Shown here piece by piece: positions 39,563-47,901 of a stretch of DNA of 64,000 nucleotides (position 1 is its first letter; each line of letters starts with the position of its first letter). A model generated the notes under the pieces. The model made no database searches, was not told where the DNA came from, and saw only the letters and a program-made list of their open reading frames with translations. The DNA is from an uncultured Clostridia bacterium (GTDB lineage: Bacteria > Bacillota > Clostridia > Christensenellales > UBA1242): contig CALWJZ010000005.1 in the NCBI GenBank assembly GCA_944381145.1, positions 1 through 64,000 on the forward strand, written 5' to 3'. The translations under genes and the position numbers were made by a program.

Positions 39563-39584
39563 TTCTCACTTTCATTAGTGAGAA
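39563..39584 (-). terminator. Hairpin terminator between pilin-like gene 2 and virB6-like gene
   Basis: ttctcact (39563-39570), loop ttcatt, agtgagaa (39577-39584); on the minus strand the stem is followed by a run of seven T. It may lower expression of VirB6 and VirB4 relative to the pilins. Confidence 0.8.
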
Positions 39585-39597
39585 AAATATAAACCAA

Positions 39598-39921
39598 TTA
39601 ATTTTGTTCAACATATCCAAATAAATCAGGAATAATTACGTCCCATTGAATTGCAAAACAAATGGTTAGCATCAAAACCATAATAACAACGCCAATTGCC
39701 AAATTTACAATTCTTTTTTTTGTTTCTGCACGTTTATCATCACTTTCAGATTTTGCATATTGTACACCCAATACCACCATATAAATCACACCAAGTGAAG
39801 CCAAAACTGTGAAACAAGGACCCACTATAGTTTTTAATATTTCACTAACTTTTTCTGCAGTATCCTTTAATCTTGTGCTTGAAGAAAGTAACATTCCTAT
39901 ACTCATTAAAAAATTTTTCAT
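39598..39921 (-). CDS. VirB2/TrbC-like pilin protein, paralogue 2
   Basis: 107 residues with two membrane segments (~30-52 and ~75-95) separated by a short charged loop, YAKSESDDKRAETKKR. This is the architecture of the small VirB2/TrbC-like pilin subunits of Firmicutes type IV systems, though without an obvious cleavable signal. It shares the pattern MKNFLM...GP..TV...IY...LGV.YAK.ES.DKR and the ending CFA..W with the neighbouring 109-residue protein. GGAGAC precedes ATG. It has its own promoter and terminator. Confidence 0.8.
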   Translation of the reverse strand: MKNFLMSIGMLLSSSTRLKDTAEKVSEILKTIVGPCFTVLASLGVIYMVVLGVQYAKSESDDKRAETKKRIVNLAIGVVIMVLMLTICFAIQWDVIIPDLFGYVEQN

Positions 39922-39959
39922 TTTGTCTCCATAAACAAAAACCTATCTAAACATTTATA

Positions 39960-39988
39960 ATTATATCATATTTATGATTTTCTTTCAA
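39960..39988 (-). promoter_or_regulatory. Promoter of pilin-like gene 2
   Basis: Minus strand TTGAAA (39983-39988), 17-nt spacer, TATAAT (39960-39965), 38 nt before the ATG at 39921. Confidence 0.65.
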
Positions 39989-40041
39989 CCAAATTATAGA
40001 TAAAAAAAATTTTTCTTTTTACTTTTAATTTTAAAATACAA

Positions 40042-40103
40042 AAAAGAATAATGAATTATCTCGAATCTCAAAAGACCCACAAAAATCAACTCATTATTCT
40101 TTT
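40042..40103 (-). terminator. Terminator after pilin-like gene 1
   Basis: Long-loop hairpin: aaaagaataatga (from 40042) pairs with tcattattctttt (40091-40103). On the minus strand the stem ends in TTCTTTTTTG. The ~37-nt loop is larger than usual. Confidence 0.6.
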
Positions 40104-40138
40104 ATTTTACTTTACTGAACATTATGAAACATTATTTT

Positions 40139-40468
40139 CTATTCTAATGTAACACCAGAGAAATCAGTGAAGATTGCTGACCAGTCTAATGCAAAGCATA
40201 ATGTTGCACCTGCAATTATGATTACTGCACCGATACATGCTCCAATAAGTCTTCCTTGAACTTCTTTTCTTTTATCTGCACTTTCTGCTTTTGCATATAA
40301 AACACCCAAGTAAATTGCATATATTACTGCAGCAACACCAATTACAGTAAGAACTGGTCCTAAAATTTTCTTAACAAGACCTGAAACACCTTCAGCTACA
40401 CCACCTAATGTTTCGCCATCAATAGTTGATAAAGTGTATCTAGAAATATTCATTAAAAAGTTTTTCAT
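40139..40468 (-). CDS. VirB2/TrbC-like pilin protein, paralogue 1
   Basis: 109 residues, two membrane segments (~33-55 and ~78-98) around the charged loop YAKAESADKRKEVQGR. Same design as the next gene downstream and clearly homologous to it by eye over the whole length. VirB2-type subunits form the pilus or the channel lining of type IV systems. GGAG and AAGG lie before ATG. First minus-strand gene of the VirB set, divergent from the VirD4 gene across a 318-nt region. Confidence 0.8.
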   Translation of the reverse strand: MKNFLMNISRYTLSTIDGETLGGVAEGVSGLVKKILGPVLTVIGVAAVIYAIYLGVLYAKAESADKRKEVQGRLIGACIGAVIIIAGATLCFALDWSAIFTDFSGVTLE

Positions 40469-40506
40469 ATTACCTTAATCTCCATTTTGTTTTAACTTAC
40501 AACAAG

Positions 40507-40533
40507 TTTATATAAAATTATGAGTTTAGTCAA
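40507..40533 (-). promoter_or_regulatory. Possible promoter of pilin-like gene 1
   Basis: Minus strand TTGACT (40528-40533), 15-nt spacer, TATAAA (40507-40512), 38 nt before the ATG at 40468. The spacing is short. Confidence 0.4.
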
Positions 40534-40654
40534 CTAATTTTATACAAAAAAATAAAAAATCATAGCATTATATTAATTGTTGTGCTTTCTATTATTATCT
40601 TATATAAAAATTGTTTTAAAATTAAACAATTTGCAAAAGAGCGTTAATATTTTT

Positions 40655-40683
40655 TTGACTTATAGACAAAAACTATATATAAT
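40655..40683 (+). promoter_or_regulatory. Promoter of virD4-like gene
   Basis: TTGACT (40655-40660), 17-nt spacer, TATAAT (40678-40683), near consensus, leaving a leader of about 97 nt before the ATG at 40787. The divergent 40469-40786 region shows no gene. Confidence 0.65.
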
Positions 40684-40786
40684 ATATTTAATACAAAACA
40701 ATTAACTCAAAAAAAATTGTGGATTTTCAACACAATAAAAATATTTAAAAATGCATATATCAATGTAAATTAAGGAAAAGTGGAAA

Positions 40787-42847
40787 ATGGCAGATAAACC
40801 AGAAAAAAATAGTAATGCTAGTTTTGGAAAAAAGTTTAGAGTAATTTTTGGCTCTTTTATTTTGGCATTAATTTTAGTAGTTGTTGGTTCTTACTTTGTT
40901 TCCAGCTTATTGATAAATAAGGCTGTAAGATTTGACAATATTATAGAAACCATCAACTCATCTCAATTTAAGACTATATTTTTAGTTGTATTTTTAGTAT
41001 CATTAATTGCTATGCTCATTATTTTTAGCAACCACAAATTCAAATTTGGTGATGGAGACAAAGCAAAGGTTGAAACTAAAGGCGGTATTAAAAAATATTA
41101 TGATACCAACTGGATAACTTTGGAAGAACTAAAAAACAATCCTGATTTCAAATTTCACTATTATGAGGATCTACATAGATCAGATAATATTGGTGTTCCT
41201 ATTAGAGCAGAGTTAATAAATGGCAAACTAAATATAAATATGTATAAACCAATTCACACTTTGGTTATAGGAACAACTGGTTCGGGTAAAACAACACAAT
41301 TTGTTGACCCAACTATGCAAATATTGTCAGAAAGTCATGCAAAACCATGCTTGGTTATCACAGACCCCAAAGGTGAAATTTATGACAACCACAGCGAAAA
41401 ACTCAGAAAAAATGGTTATAGAGTAATGACTTTTGATTTGAAAGAACCATTTCAAAGCACTTGTTGGAATCCACTTACTAGAGCATACGAATTAAACGAA
41501 AGAGCCATGAATTTAAACAAAGAAGTAGTTGTTCATCACAATGACGATCCTAGAGATTTTAGCCTAAAATGCGTAAGTCAAATTTATTATGGAGAATGGT
41601 ATGAATTTGATGGATTTGCGTTTGCAGACATACAAACATTAAATAGTCATCAAGCATCTCTTAAGCAAATTTTGAAAACTGAAGCTTTTGAAGAAATAAA
41701 AGACATAGCATCTGTTCTTTGTCCAATTGAGTCAAGTCAAGACCCTATTTGGGATAGAGGAGCTAGAGATTTAGTTCAAGGAATACTTCTTGCAATGCTT
41801 GAAGATAGTGAAAATCCAGAACTAGGCATGACCAAAGAAAAATTTAATTTTTATAATCTAGCTCAAATTGCAGGTCTAAAAGACAACGATGCTTACAATC
41901 CATTCAAATCATTAACGGAATATTTTCAAGGAAGAGATATTCATAGCAAAGCTACACAACTTGCCAACCAAGTACTAACAAATGCAGACAAAACCAAGAT
42001 GTCATATATGGGCATAGTTAGTAATAGAATGGGACTATTTACTGATATGGGTGTATGCTACGCAACTTCTACAAACGAAATGGATTTGAAAACTTTTGCT
42101 GATCAACCTACAGCAATTTTCATAAAAATTCCTGACGAAAAAACAACACGACACCCTATAGCTACAATGTTTGTTTCGCAATTATACAAAATTCTTGTTG
42201 ATGTTGCCAATAAACGTGGTGGAGCTTTGCCTAGAGATGTTTACTTCTTGTTAGACGAATTTGGAAATATGCCAAAGATAGAAAATTTTGAAACAATTAT
42301 AACTGTCGCTAGATCTCGAAGAATATACTTTACTCTTATTCTACAATCGTACGCACAACTAACAATAAAATATGGTCAAGAAGTAAGTGCAACTGTCAAA
42401 GATAACTGCAATATCCATATATTTATAGCAAGTAATGATGACGGTACTAAAGAAGAATTTAGCAAAAGATGTGGTAATATATCTGTCGAAACAGAGACAA
42501 CTTCGATAAGCAAAGGAACTGAAGCTGATGCCAAATCATCAAAATCTGTCAATGTTCAGCTTGATACTAGACCACTTATATATCCAGCAGAACTAGGATC
42601 TTTGAAGCCTAATAGTGGAGAATGTATTGTTTCAATTCTACAAAGGAATCCTATACGTTCCATCTTTACACCTAGTTATAAATGTAGTGTCTACGATATG
42701 ACACGTGCCCCTGCTGATAATAGTTTGCCTAAACAATTAGATGAACAAGCAATATATTATGATATTAGAACAAGAAATCAAAAAGTTCTTAGAAAAAACT
42801 CTCCGAATACTCAAAACAATTTAAATTCTAACCCTTTTGATTTTTAA
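40787..42847 (+). CDS. VirD4/TraG-type coupling ATPase
   Basis: 686 residues. Coupling proteins recruit substrates (protein or protein-DNA) to a type IV channel and act at the inner membrane. Two N-terminal membrane segments (~18-40 and ~58-82), Walker A VIGTTGSGKTTQF (~161-173), the block PCLVITDPKGE (~186-196), Walker B FLLDEFGNMPKIENF (~488-502) and the TraG motif ILQSYAQL. Complete length for the family. AAGG and GTGGAAA precede ATG. Transcribed away from the VirB genes from its own strong promoter and closed by a terminator. Confidence 0.94.
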   Translation: MADKPEKNSNASFGKKFRVIFGSFILALILVVVGSYFVSSLLINKAVRFDNIIETINSSQFKTIFLVVFLVSLIAMLIIFSNHKFKFGDGDKAKVETKGGIKKYYDTNWITLEELKNNPDFKFHYYEDLHRSDNIGVPIRAELINGKLNINMYKPIHTLVIGTTGSGKTTQFVDPTMQILSESHAKPCLVITDPKGEIYDNHSEKLRKNGYRVMTFDLKEPFQSTCWNPLTRAYELNERAMNLNKEVVVHHNDDPRDFSLKCVSQIYYGEWYEFDGFAFADIQTLNSHQASLKQILKTEAFEEIKDIASVLCPIESSQDPIWDRGARDLVQGILLAMLEDSENPELGMTKEKFNFYNLAQIAGLKDNDAYNPFKSLTEYFQGRDIHSKATQLANQVLTNADKTKMSYMGIVSNRMGLFTDMGVCYATSTNEMDLKTFADQPTAIFIKIPDEKTTRHPIATMFVSQLYKILVDVANKRGGALPRDVYFLLDEFGNMPKIENFETIITVARSRRIYFTLILQSYAQLTIKYGQEVSATVKDNCNIHIFIASNDDGTKEEFSKRCGNISVETETTSISKGTEADAKSSKSVNVQLDTRPLIYPAELGSLKPNSGECIVSILQRNPIRSIFTPSYKCSVYDMTRAPADNSLPKQLDEQAIYYDIRTRNQKVLRKNSPNTQNNLNSNPFDF

Positions 42848-42858
42848 CAAAATTTATA

Positions 42859-42895
42859 CAAAAAAAGTTCTACATGACTTGTAGAACTTTTTTTG
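42859..42895. terminator. Bidirectional terminator between virD4-like and thyX-like genes
   Basis: agttctaca (42866-42874), loop tgact, tgtagaact (42880-42888), flanked by A and T runs, so it serves both converging genes. Confidence 0.9.
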
Positions 42896-42897
42896 TA

Positions 42898-44064
42898 TTA
42901 TATTAGTCTTGTTTCATTTATACCCAAAGCAAATCCACAAGGAGAAGTACATTTGAAATCTGGGAAAGTACATCTACTACCTTTTGTATATTGCATTAGT
43001 TCTTCTGCTCTTGGGTGCGATTTTATTTTCAATGATTCGACATATTTTTTTAGTGTAGCATTAGTTACCTGATTAATTTCAAGTTGAGCAAAAGTACATT
43101 TTCTTTCTTTCATTTTAAGAACAAAAGCATCAAATGTGCCCATTTCATTGATTTTAAGCATTGTAGCTTGTGGATAAATATTCCCTAAAGATTTGATATC
43201 GCTTAGCCATAATTCTGTCAAATCGGCATTATCCTTAATAATAGGAGGAATATAATATTGGTCTTTCAAAACTTTCATTGAATAATAGATAGTTCTATGT
43301 CTCTGCGCTTGAGCTAATTCTGCAAAACTTGCAGTATAAGTCGTTGCATAAACATCTCCAAAATATTCTTCTATATCTTCATTTCTTGCAAACAAACTTA
43401 ATTCTCTGGATTTTTCATTACCACATAATTTGTCATCATAATATTTACTTTGTTTCATTAAACCCACAAATTCTTGTATGCAAGGTAATAATTTTTTCTC
43501 AAACTCATTTTTATTTGTTTTTTCTATAAATTTATCCAAAAATGAAATTAGATAATTAAATTGCCTATAAGATGTTGTATATACCATACTTGTTGGAGTA
43601 AAAACTGAAATTAAATATCTAGCATTTTCTTGTGCAAGTTTTTGTATTCTACTATCAGTAAAAAATTGAGGATACTCAAGTTTATATTTTTTAGTTATTC
43701 TTTCTGCAAATATTTTTAACCACTTATCGTAACATAATTGTTCTTCAGCAGTTAATTGCATCTTTGTATATCTTGCTGACTTTTCACTTGTAGTATATTG
43801 ATGTTCATTATTAATTATCATAGCCAATATCTTGGGTATATCACTTAAGTACATAGAAATATTATTATGGTCAAAAACACTATGATGTCCACTCAATTTT
43901 GTTTGCAATACTCTTTTTTCTGTCTTTGATTTATCTTCCATTAATAAATCTTCAAAACTTCCGGGCATATAACACACCCCTGCAGTTTTTCCACTAAGAT
44001 AATCAAATTCATTTTTTTCTGCATCATATCCCATGTGAGTTGTTGCTATAATATGAATATCCAT
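42898..44064 (-). CDS. Double-length ThyX-like (FAD-dependent) thymidylate synthase
   Basis: 388 residues, well above the ~220-260 of ordinary ThyX, which methylates dUMP to dTMP using FAD and methylene-tetrahydrofolate. Two ThyX-like repeats are visible. The first has HHSVFDHNNISMYL (~59-72) and NEHQYTTSEKSARY (~85-98), where the RHR of the signature is replaced but the S..S.RY part remains. The second has YTASFAELAQAQRHRTIYYS (~242-261), where RHR is kept. The C-terminus carries CTFPDFKCTSPCGF. AAGGAG precedes ATG. It follows tmk by 10 nt, which supports a dTMP role. Confidence 0.8.
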   Translation of the reverse strand: MDIHIIATTHMGYDAEKNEFDYLSGKTAGVCYMPGSFEDLLMEDKSKTEKRVLQTKLSGHHSVFDHNNISMYLSDIPKILAMIINNEHQYTTSEKSARYTKMQLTAEEQLCYDKWLKIFAERITKKYKLEYPQFFTDSRIQKLAQENARYLISVFTPTSMVYTTSYRQFNYLISFLDKFIEKTNKNEFEKKLLPCIQEFVGLMKQSKYYDDKLCGNEKSRELSLFARNEDIEEYFGDVYATTYTASFAELAQAQRHRTIYYSMKVLKDQYYIPPIIKDNADLTELWLSDIKSLGNIYPQATMLKINEMGTFDAFVLKMKERKCTFAQLEINQVTNATLKKYVESLKIKSHPRAEELMQYTKGSRCTFPDFKCTSPCGFALGINETRLI

Positions 44065-44074
44065 TTCTTCTCCT

Positions 44075-44752
44075 TTAATTTTTGTTCATTTTGCTTATAA
44101 CCTTATTATATATTTCATTAGATATATCATCAATCTCTCTTAGTTTATTTTCCTTTACACATTGAATTATATTCCAACCAAATTTATTACTTATATATCT
44201 TCCTGCTTGATATGCTCTCAACAAATGATCTATATTTCCTTCTTGCACATCTTTTTCTGTCTCTGCTTTCAAAATTCCTCTTTCTTTGATTAATCGAACA
44301 CTGATTTCAACAGGAACATCTAAAAAAAATATTTCATCTGCTCTAGGTAATTTCAATGTATTAAATTCAAAATCTTCCAACCAAGAAACAAATTTATCTA
44401 TTTCTTGTGTACTATCAAGTTTTCCTGCTTGATGAAGCATATTCGACTGTACATATCTATCAAAAATTATAATGCCACCATTTTCATAAAAATCTTTCAA
44501 ATCTTTATTATAGGTACAAAGTCTATCTACTGCAAACAACACACTTGTTTGATAACTATCTAAACATTTATCACTATCACCAAATTCACCACCCAAATAC
44601 ATTTTTACGGGAGCACAGCCAGCACTTTTGTAGTTAGGAAAACTTTGTAATAAAACATTATAACCATCATTTTTTAATCTTTCATATAATTTTGTAGTTT
44701 GTGTTTGTTTACCACAACCATCTGTACCTTCAATAACGATAATATACCCCAT
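44075..44752 (-). CDS. tmk: Thymidylate kinase
   Basis: 225 residues. Phosphorylates dTMP to dTDP. P-loop EGTDGCGKQTQT (~8-19), FDRYVQSNMLHQAGK (~97-111) with the DR motif, and a lid-region ERG followed by charged residues. The K-Q-T-Q P-loop form is common in Firmicutes. AGAGG precedes ATG. Coupled in position with the ThyX-like gene, so the two probably make and phosphorylate dTMP from one transcript. Confidence 0.92.
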   Translation of the reverse strand: MGYIIVIEGTDGCGKQTQTTKLYERLKNDGYNVLLQSFPNYKSAGCAPVKMYLGGEFGDSDKCLDSYQTSVLFAVDRLCTYNKDLKDFYENGGIIIFDRYVQSNMLHQAGKLDSTQEIDKFVSWLEDFEFNTLKLPRADEIFFLDVPVEISVRLIKERGILKAETEKDVQEGNIDHLLRAYQAGRYISNKFGWNIIQCVKENKLREIDDISNEIYNKVISKMNKN

Positions 44753-44866
44753 TTCAACCTCTTAAATTATAAATTCATCATTGTAATATTTGATAAACTT
44801 TTTATAACATTTTATTTATTACAAGTTTTTTGTTTTGTAATTTTTATGCAATTAAAAAACCAATTT

Positions 44867-47599
44867 CTAATTTTGCTCTTCTATTTCTATTTTTTCATTT
44901 TGTTTCATCATTGCAATTTTTTTGTTCTTTTTATTTTTAATGATACGCTCAATTAATTTTTGTATTTCAACAATTGGTATTATTGCAATTGCACAACCAA
45001 TAGAAATCAAAAATTCTTCTGCATTTAACATTGTTGTTCCAAAGAATTCTTGAAATGCAGGTACAAAAGGTATAGCAGTTAATATTAACCCTATAAAAAA
45101 TGAAATGTTTAATATCTTATTTTTGAAAGGGTTACTTGAAAACAATGAATGAGTTTGTGATCTAGTATTGTATGCATGAAACAATTGAATTAGCGCCAAT
45201 GTTAAAAATGCCATTGTCATAGCAACATTATGATTAACGATACCATCTCTTAAAACATAACCACCAATAGCAAATGCTGTTAAAGATAGAATAGTTTGCC
45301 AAACTCCTTGAATTATAATATTTGTACCCGTATGCCCTGCAAAAAGTGAATCATTCGATTTTCTTGGAGGCTTATTCATTATATCTTTTTCTACTTTTTC
45401 ACAACCCAAAGAAAGTGCTGGAAGCGAATCAGTTACTAAATTTATCCAAAGAATCATAACTGCACTTAAGAATTCAACTCTCAAAAATATAGTTGTAATA
45501 AACAAGCACAAAACTTCAGCAATATTTGCAGACAATAAATATTGAACTGCTTTTTTGATATTGGAATATACTTTTCTTCCTTCTTCAACAGCCGCAATAA
45601 TTGTTGCAAAATTATCATCAGCAAGAACGATATCTGCTGCCCCTTTGCTAACATCAGTTCCTGTAATTCCCATACCGATACCAATATCAGCAGCTTTTAT
45701 CGATGGTGCATCATTTACTCCGTCTCCAGTCATCGCTACGATAACATTAAATGTTTTATATGCATTGACAATTCTAACTTTGTTTTCAGGACTCACTCTT
45801 GCAAAAACTTTGTACTTTCTCAAATCCCTCAAAAATTCTTCATCTGTAAGTTTATCTAGTTCAGCTCCCGTTATTGCCATATCACCCTTTCTATAAATTC
45901 CTATTTGCTCTGCGATTGCAACGGCAGTATCAAGATGATCACCAGTTATCATAATTGCTGTCATACCTGCCTTTTTGCAAGTTTCTACAGCATTGCTAAC
46001 TTCTTTTCTTGGAGGGTCAATCATTCCCACCAAACCTACAAATACCAAATCTTCTTCCAATTTGTCATGTTCATTTAAATAGTGTTTTTTATATGCCAAT
46101 CCCAAAACTCTTAATGCATTTGAACCCATTTCTTTGTTTGCTTTTTTTAGACTTGCTATATCTTCTTCTGTAATTTCTCTTTCTTTGTCAAGATCTAATA
46201 TTTTAGTACATCTCTGAAGTAGCATGTCAAACGCACCTTTTGTAAATGCAATTTTCTTTCCATCTTGATTTACATGAACTGTTGTCATTAATTTTCTTTT
46301 GCTATCAAAAGGAACTTCATCTATTCTTTTGTCAAAAGCTTTCAATTCTTTGACATTAATTCCTATTTTTTTGGCATATGCAACCAGTGCAGTTTCAGTA
46401 GGATCACCTATTAACTCTTCGTCCATTTTTTCTTCGGTATCATTACATAAAACCATACCTTTTATAAGCAATTCTACACTTGTATCAAGAATTCTTTCTT
46501 CTCTATAAAATAAACCCATAGAGTTTGTATAAAATTCTTTAACAGTCATTTTATTTAAGGTCAATGTCCCAGTTTTGTCAGAGCAAATAACTTCACAACA
46601 ACCCAAAGTTTCTACAGCAGGTAAATTTTTTACAATGGCTTTTCGTTCGCTCATTCTTTTGACGCCTATTGCCAAAACAATAGTAACAACTGCTGGTAAT
46701 CCTTCAGGTATAGCAGCTACAGCAATTGCTACAGCAGTCATAAAACTATCAACCACACCATCTATAAGTGAACTTCCACTACTTGTTGAATTAATAATAC
46801 CAGCAACAAAAATTACAAGCGCAATCCCAAGCACAATAAATGAAAGTAATTTAGCAGTCTTAGCAAGTTGCTTTTGCAAAGGAGTTTCATTTTTTTCTTG
46901 AGTATTCAACATTCCTGCAATTTTTCCTACCTCAGTTTGCATTCCAGTAGCAACTACAACTCCACTACCTCTACCATATGTAACTATTCCTGTACTATAA
47001 GCCATTGTTTTTCTATCTCCTAAGGGAGTTTCATTAGGCAATTCTAGAGTACAATCTTTTTCACTAGGAACGCTTTCACCAGTGAGTGTGGATTCTTGAA
47101 TTTTTAATGATTTAGTAGAAATTAATCTTAAGTCTGCTGGAACAACATCTCCAGCTTCCAAAACAACAATATCTCCTACAACAATTTCTTCGCATTTTAT
47201 TTTTGTAATTTCACCATTTCTAAGAACCTTGGCAATTGGCTTATTCATTTTTGTAAGCTCTTTCATAGCCTGATCTGCTTTTGCTTCCTGAATAGTTCCT
47301 ATTACAGCATTTATGATCACTATAAACAAAATAATTCCACTATCAATAAGTTCTGTATAATTTTTTTCAATTATTGATATAATAGCCGATATGCCTGCTG
47401 CAACTAGCAACACAATTATCATAAGATCTTTCATTTGTGAAAAAAATCTTATAATCCAAGATTTTGTTTTTCCTTCATCTAAAACATTTTTGCCATAACG
47501 AGATATTCTAGCATTTGCTTCTTCTTGAGTTAACCCATTTTCACTTGTGTTAAACTTTGAATAAATTTCATCTATTTTATAATTATAAAAATCTTTCAC
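44867..47599 (-). CDS. Ca2+-type P-type ATPase
   Basis: 910 residues. Cation pump of the P2 type (SERCA/PMCA-like) of the cytoplasmic membrane. N-terminal cation-ATPase domain (GLTQEEANARISRYGKN), TGES, ion-site helix VAAIPEGLPAVVTIVLAIG (~291-309), phosphorylation site CSDKTGTLT (~341), KGA nucleotide motif, TGDGVNDAPSIKAADIGIGMG, and the C-terminal helices with LWINLVTDSLPALSLG. I start at GTG 47599, with GGAG six bases upstream; the TTG at 47611 would contain that site. Calcium is the most likely ion, by the PEGL and N..TD motifs. Confidence 0.93.
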   Translation of the reverse strand: MKDFYNYKIDEIYSKFNTSENGLTQEEANARISRYGKNVLDEGKTKSWIIRFFSQMKDLMIIVLLVAAGISAIISIIEKNYTELIDSGIILFIVIINAVIGTIQEAKADQAMKELTKMNKPIAKVLRNGEITKIKCEEIVVGDIVVLEAGDVVPADLRLISTKSLKIQESTLTGESVPSEKDCTLELPNETPLGDRKTMAYSTGIVTYGRGSGVVVATGMQTEVGKIAGMLNTQEKNETPLQKQLAKTAKLLSFIVLGIALVIFVAGIINSTSSGSSLIDGVVDSFMTAVAIAVAAIPEGLPAVVTIVLAIGVKRMSERKAIVKNLPAVETLGCCEVICSDKTGTLTLNKMTVKEFYTNSMGLFYREERILDTSVELLIKGMVLCNDTEEKMDEELIGDPTETALVAYAKKIGINVKELKAFDKRIDEVPFDSKRKLMTTVHVNQDGKKIAFTKGAFDMLLQRCTKILDLDKEREITEEDIASLKKANKEMGSNALRVLGLAYKKHYLNEHDKLEEDLVFVGLVGMIDPPRKEVSNAVETCKKAGMTAIMITGDHLDTAVAIAEQIGIYRKGDMAITGAELDKLTDEEFLRDLRKYKVFARVSPENKVRIVNAYKTFNVIVAMTGDGVNDAPSIKAADIGIGMGITGTDVSKGAADIVLADDNFATIIAAVEEGRKVYSNIKKAVQYLLSANIAEVLCLFITTIFLRVEFLSAVMILWINLVTDSLPALSLGCEKVEKDIMNKPPRKSNDSLFAGHTGTNIIIQGVWQTILSLTAFAIGGYVLRDGIVNHNVAMTMAFLTLALIQLFHAYNTRSQTHSLFSSNPFKNKILNISFFIGLILTAIPFVPAFQEFFGTTMLNAEEFLISIGCAIAIIPIVEIQKLIERIIKNKKNKKIAMMKQNEKIEIEEQN

Positions 47600-47648
47600 A
47601 CTTTTCTCCAAGTTTTTCTAAATCTTATGATTATTTCCCATTTTTTTT

Positions 47649-47677
47649 ATTCTATCAAAATTAAAAATTTTTGTGAA
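47649..47677 (-). promoter_or_regulatory. Possible promoter of the Ca2+-ATPase
   Basis: Minus strand TTCACA (47672-47677), 17-nt spacer, TAGAAT (47649-47654), 50 nt before the GTG start. Confidence 0.4.
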
Positions 47678-47695
47678 ACATTTTGATACAAAAAC

Positions 47696-47718
47696 ATATT
47701 ATATCAAGGATATAATAT
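47696..47718. repeat. Perfect 10-bp inverted repeat in the divergent region
   Basis: atattatatc (47696-47705), aag, gatataatat (47709-47718), between the Ca2+-ATPase and nrdG. Possible operator. The rest of 47600-47901 is AT-rich with only the two promoters. Confidence 0.5.
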
Positions 47719-47866
47719 AATCTTTTAGGATAATTTAAATATTAAAAATAATTATATAAAATATTTAAAAATATAAAATATCAAATTTCATATTAAAATA
47801 TCTATTTTGAATTAATTTAAATGTTGAAATAAAATTTGAAAGAATGAAAAAATTATTTACTTTTAT

Positions 47867-47895
47867 ATGACATAAAAAATATTTTTTGATATAAT
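47867..47895 (+). promoter_or_regulatory. Promoter of nrdG, placed for a leaderless mRNA
   Basis: ATGACA (47867-47872), 17-nt spacer, TATAAT (47890-47895). The -10 box ends six bases before the ATG at 47902, where transcription would normally begin. Confidence 0.55.
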
Positions 47896-47901
47896 AAAAT
47901 T

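Noticed and set aside
24162-42847. Intact integrative conjugative element
   Set aside because: No relaxase, integrase, oriT-like site, tRNA target or flanking direct repeat could be seen, and both flanks are housekeeping genes.
45542-46901. Plus-strand open frames opposite the Ca2+-ATPase
   Set aside because: Antisense shadows of a highly conserved ATPase.
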